The position numbers and the translations under genes were made by a program. From the NCBI GenBank assembly GCA_016801885.1, contig CM028889.1, positions 13,393,001 through 13,457,000 of the forward strand: 64,000 nt of DNA, given 5' to 3'. Each line of letters starts with the position of its first letter. Within the stretch, counting starts at the first letter, position 1. A model generated the notes under the pieces. The model did no database searches and was not told the origin of the DNA. It saw only the letters and a program-made list of their open reading frames with translations. This document shows, piece after piece, positions 60,264 to 64,000 of the stretch. Source of the stretch: Toxotes chatareus. Taxonomy: Eukaryota; Chordata; Actinopteri; Toxotidae.

Positions 60264-61334
60264 GGTTGACAGCTCCATGTTTTGGGCTCAGACACAGAAA
60301 AGTCCAAATGTAAAGTGAGAAATTAAAAAAAAAAAAAAAAGACAAAACAAATGATCAAGCACTACAGCATACAAGGTTTTCTTCATCCAAGTGACAAAGA
60401 AATTTAAGAAAAAGGGTAACTATAAAAACAAAATAAAAAAACCCATACACATAAATATGTAAAGTTAAACTAAAATAAATAAAATGATAAATAAATGAAA
60501 AGGTGCTAAAAGACAGAAAAGTGACAATTTGGGAAAAATGTGTGCAACAGACCATGTAAACAGCATGGATACAGAAAATAACACCATCACTGGAGGTTCA
60601 GCCACAAAATAAGGCCTCAGTTCACTCATAATCGAACTACAGCAGCTACACAATATTTTAAGCAGAACTTATGGTCTGTCCAAACTTCAGCATGCCTTCC
60701 TCACTTTGTTTCATCAAGGACTGGAACGAGGCATTAACTGTGTCTTCCCCTCTAGTGTTTCTGACAAAGTTTCTAAAACATAGTGAAAAGTTTCTCTACC
60801 ATCTGTAAACATCTTTTCAGGTTTGCCTTCTGAAATGTCTGTCACTCTGTAAAGATTTGTTTATAAAGATTAGCGATTCCACTTCAGGACAAAGCCTGTT
60901 ATCCTTAAGACCTTCTCTTCAATTCAGCCCATAACAATGTCTCATTTCACGTATGTCAATAGCACGTGGCTCAGTAAGAGCAAAATATCATTACTGTTCA
61001 ACCTGGTAAACTTGACACATCTATTAGGTTTTCACAGTGGTCACTGAGTTCATCATCACCACTACATGGAAAATGAAGCAAATATACCCAAACTGGGTGC
61101 ATCTTTAGTCGTCTGAGCTATCTGAGTCATCTCTCTGCCAGGCTTCCTTCCCTTACTCTGTCCACCATACAATAAAATTTATTTATTTATTTTTTTAAAG
61201 TACGAACCCACCTACACTTAAGCCTGACCCAAATAACCCCACGTCGCTTGATTCTGCTATAAATCTTGTCCGCGCTTTACCGTACATAGAGCTTTACAGG
61301 GGTGGGAAAAATTCCCCTGTCGGGAGGCCTCCCC

Positions 61335-61502
61335 ATGTGCCGACGCAAAAAAGAAAAACCTAACAATTGCAAAACTGTTTCTCACCACACCTACATCCAC
61401 CCAGACAGGTCCTACTCCTGTCTCCCCTTGGAACGAAACTTGGCACAGAGAGACAAGCCAGTGTTTGACCTCAAAGCCCAAGTCACCCTCCCTGTACAAT
61501 AA
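61335..61502 (+). CDS. Conserved 55-codon open frame in duplication copy 3
   Basis: The most diverged of the three. A net six-base insertion after MCRR keeps the frame (MCRRKKEKPNNCKTVSHH), and the C-terminal part RSYSCLPLERNLAQRD is nearly unchanged. The stop again overlaps AATAAA. The frame-preserving insertion is weak support for past coding function. Confidence 0.3.
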   Translation: MCRRKKEKPNNCKTVSHHTYIHPDRSYSCLPLERNLAQRDKPVFDLKAQVTLPVQ

Positions 61503-61720
61503 AGCTTCTATCAAAATTTGGGTGGTGATGATGGACAGCAATGCAACTATGCTCAGGACACAGGCTGAATACTATTTAAAAAAAAAAAAAATCTTACTTT
61601 GGAAGATCCCCAATCGATCAACATCAGACCTGCCTGTGTATCTCAGATGCCAATACAGATTTTAAATTCATTCAGAAAACATCATCCATGGGCTGAATAA
61701 CTGCTTGAGAAAGCCAACAT

Positions 61721-62698
61721 CAGAAACACATTTACAACCAAATCAGAACAGCAATGTTCTATTAATAATTCAATTTAGACAAGTAAAAATACTGGTAATT
61801 AAAAGAATTTACAGGGAAGAACATGTGGAGACAGTAAAAATAAATTAATTAATTAAAAAAAAAAAAAAAAAAATTCGATTCTGATTATACTAAAATACAG
61901 AACCTACTTGGAGGAAACGCTGTCAGAGCCTAAGAGACGGCCAGCACACCAACATGGCAGCTGTAGATACCTCCTTACTCACACTCTACCTTTTGCCTCA
62001 ACAGTAATCACTTCTATATACAGTAGGCCTATGACACAGACATTCTTGTCTTACTTCAGTTGTGAGGACACACTGAAGCATAATGCCTTAGCTCCATACC
62101 CTAACCTGACCTTAACTATCCAAAGTGAAAGTTGAAAGGAGGATCTGACTTATCAAAATGCCTGATTTTTTTTTTTTTTTTTTTAAAACAGCTGCCTGTG
62201 CTATTTGTCCTTCCACACCTGTGACTATGGTCACAAGTTCAAGTTAATTTGTCTGATTTGAAGCATTTTGTCATGTAAAATAACTGCTAATAAATATCAC
62301 TGTATATTCTGCCAATCATCTGTCTGCTTTGGAAATTTGGTGTTTAGGTTGATCTGATCTGCCAATGAAGCTAATGAGGGGGCAGCCAGGCCAAAATCTG
62401 ACCCAACACAGGGTCCCAAAATCAACCCACATAAAGCTAATGAGGAGGGGAGAAGCCAAAATCGACCATATTAGACAGAGAGAGACAGGCCCTAAACAGC
62501 CCCAATGCTGGGCCCCCAGATAAACCCCTAGCAGGCTGTTTAGAGGGAGGGAGAGAGGCAGAGGTGTGAGTGTGAGTCTGTGTGTGAGACAGAAGGACAG
62601 AGACTGGCACAGCAGCCGAGGAAAGGTAAAGTGATGGCACGGTGGCCGAGCAAACACCAGATACCAGATACCACATACCTCTTGAAGACTCAAAACTA
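61721..62698. other. No recognised gene; homopolymer runs
   Basis: A-run at about 61,856-61,873 and T-run at about 62,167-62,184. From 62,480 to 62,640 the sequence is purine-rich (GAGAGAGACAG, GAGGGAGGGAGAGAGGCAGAG). Minus-strand frames here are low-complexity. Confidence 0.5.
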
Positions 62699-63062
62699 GA
62701 CCGATGGACAGCAGCCAGGTTGGAAGGATGGACAGGAAGAAATTCTGTAGGAGGAAAAGTTATGGCGCAGCAGCCAGACATCCCAGCATCGAGAAAATGA
62801 AAGTCGCATACCTCATATAGCCTCTTCTCCAACGTGGTCAAAATCGACGAGCAAACAATAATCAAACAACAATCAAATAAACAAACAACCGCCCGACCAA
62901 CAGACCGATAGAGAGACAACCGATGGCAGCCATATTGGATGGACAGGAACAAATTCTGTAGGAGGAAAAGTTATGGCACAGCGGCCAGACATCCCAGCAT
63001 CAAAGAAACGAAACTCATACCTCGTATAGCCTCTTCATCCAACGTAGTCAAAATCGACGCTA
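62699..63062. repeat. Direct duplication, about 220-bp spacing
   Basis: GATGGACAGGAAGAAATTCT / GATGGACAGGAACAAATTCT, GTAGGAGGAAAAGTTATGGC, GCCAGACATCCCAGCATC and GTCAAAATCGACG occur in both 62,699-62,848 and 62,921-63,060, in the same orientation. Confidence 0.9.
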
Positions 63063-63206
63063 CAATGCTGAGAGGGTTAGGGTTAGAGTGCAAGAGTGTG
63101 CAAGGGAGAGAGACAGACAGGCAAACGGTCGGGCGGACAAATAATTATGGCATGGCGTGTGTGAGACAGAAAGAAAAAGAGGGTGAAACAGATTGGCACA
63201 GTGGCC

Positions 63207-63282
63207 GTGTGTGTGTGTGTGTGTATGTGTGTATTTGTGTGTGTGTGTGTGTGTGTGTGTGCAAGAGACACACACACACACA
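63207..63282. repeat. (GT)n tract followed by a (CA)n tract
   Basis: Two GT runs (63,207-63,224 and about 63,237-63,261) are followed after CAAGAGA by a CA run (about 63,268-63,282). The GT and CA runs are complementary and could fold as a hairpin. Cys/Val- and His/Thr-rich frames here are repeat products. Confidence 0.95.
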
Positions 63283-63318
63283 AACACACCCCAGCAGCAG
63301 AATAAAAACTTCACTTAC

Positions 63319-63357
63319 AATTAGTTGATTTCTTCTCATGCTGATCTGTTTGTGGAC
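63319..63357 (-). other. Candidate minus-strand exon, 39 nt, with strong splice sites
   Basis: On the minus strand the acceptor GGTTCTTCTTCTTCTTTCAG ends just before 63357, and a near-consensus donor GTAAGTG starts at 63318. The 39 bases are open for 13 codons (VHKQISMRRNQLI) and contain an ATG. Together with the CpG-rich patch about 450 bases upstream this looks like the start of a leftward gene. A competing reading is the plus-strand frame across 63,325-63,558 (EEEEPAQSESAGQSQFTCED ... DLMEHSFHSY), which is also protein-like. The two cannot both be coding exons. Confidence 0.35.
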
Positions 63358-63754
63358 CTGAAAGAAGAAGAAGAACCAGCTCAGTCTGAGTCTGCAGGTC
63401 AGAGCCAGTTCACCTGTGAAGACACAGAGTGGACTGATCCTATCCAACATTCACACTCTGTGGACATCAGCTTTATACACACACCTCACACTGATCAGGG
63501 AACAATAATTTCTCCTGCTGTGATCGATCTTATGGAACATTCCTTTCATAGTTATTGATCATATTGAAGACTGATGTGTGAGTGAGGATGACTGTGGTGA
63601 AGCTGAAAGATGAAGTTTTTCAGACTGACTGCAGGTGGTTTAGAGATCGGCAGCATGTTCTCTTCACTGAGCAGCGTTTCACAATCTTTAAATATTGTTT
63701 ATTGATTAAATTCTGCTCAACGAGTAAAACGGAAAATCAACACTGATACAACTG

Positions 63755-63900
63755 ATGACGGTATTTTACCGTCAGAGCTTCGCTCAGATTCACCTTTACC
63801 CAGGCCGCTGCCGCACGTGTGAGCCACAGCAGCTGCGCTTCAGACAGCCACAGTCCGCGCGCACTGACCTGCAGTTCTGGACTCTAATATAACTAATAAA
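63755..63900 (-). promoter_or_regulatory. CpG-rich patch, possible promoter or first exon of a leftward gene
   Basis: About ten CpG dinucleotides lie within roughly 115 bases (GCCGCTGCCGCACGTG, GTCCGCGCGCACTGACC), while CpG is scarce through most of the non-satellite part of the window. On the minus strand GGCCTGG then GTAAAG offers a donor-like site near 63,806. An E-box type CACGTG-like word also recurs at 63,966. Direction and function are inferred. Confidence 0.3.
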
Positions 63901-64000
63901 TGTTTATATGGGTAAAAACGCTGAAGACTTGCAGGCTTGTCTCCACATACCCCTGATAACCTGAGCACGTGGGAGATGAACTGAGGGTTTACTAACGTTA
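63901..64000. other. Window edge, nothing assigned
   Basis: Short remainder with a GAGCACGTGGGAG word and no coding signal. Confidence 0.4.

Larger units (their letters stand above)
56150..61720. repeat. Tandem segmental duplication, unit about 2.1-2.25 kb, three main copies plus a partial one
   Basis: Shared landmarks recur in the same order. AGTATGTCAATAGC occurs near 56,615, 58,698 and 60,952. The GTCGGGAGGCCTCCC block occurs near 56,967, 59,067 and 61,320. CAGATTCCAATACAGATTTT-like sequence occurs near 57,337, 59,435 and 61,645, with an older version near 56,155. CTTCATCCAAGTGACAAA occurs near 56,441, 58,099 and 60,380. The copies are therefore a partial copy (about 56,150-56,605), copy 1 (about 56,606-58,690), copy 2 (about 58,690-60,945) and a truncated copy 3 (about 60,945-61,720). 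Divergence is modest, so the duplications are not very recent. Confidence 0.9.

Overview
The window looks like nuclear DNA of a vertebrate, most probably a ray-finned (teleost) fish. It is AT-rich and has long (CA)n/(TG)n microsatellites, decayed Tc1-like DNA transposons, a LINE reverse-transcriptase remnant and short non-autonomous elements of the kind common in teleosts. There is no bacterial-style gene packing. No complete, recognisable protein-coding host gene is present. Most open frames in the window are chance frames, satellite frames or microsatellite frames.

Bases 1 to about 13,475 are one AT-rich satellite array with a repeat unit of about 76-77 bp (roughly 175 units). The array is cut by the left window edge. 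It contains local higher-order structure: a multi-unit block that occurs three times, once inverted, and shared variant units. Its texture changes near 8.24 kb, from irregular units to nearly uniform ones, which may be biological or an assembly artefact. Its right edge fades into diverged units at 13.26-13.475 kb.

From 13.48 to 15.69 kb the array abuts a nest of DNA-transposon remnants. Inside the nest are a minus-strand terminal exon with its own poly(A) signal and a 600-bp non-autonomous element with a 6-bp target duplication.

From 15.7 to 55.2 kb the sequence reads as intergenic or intronic DNA. It holds a LINE fragment (about 21.8-22.2 kb), two Tc1-like remnants (28.1-28.7 and 33.4-34.65 kb), another non-autonomous element (44 kb), microsatellites, a few small repeat pairs, stretches that resemble conserved non-coding elements, and several exon-like segments with splice-site consensus that remain unproven.

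From 55.2 to 64 kb there is an imperfect inverted-repeat element. It is followed by a tandem duplication (about 56.15-61.72 kb) of a 2.1-2.25-kb unit; each of the three main copies keeps a 53-55-codon frame whose stop overlaps an AATAAA signal. A shorter direct duplication lies at 62.7-63.06 kb. At the right edge a CpG-rich patch and a minus-strand exon-like segment with strong splice sites suggest the 5' end of a gene transcribed leftward. These last segments are the most likely to belong to an expressed locus, but its identity cannot be told from this sequence.
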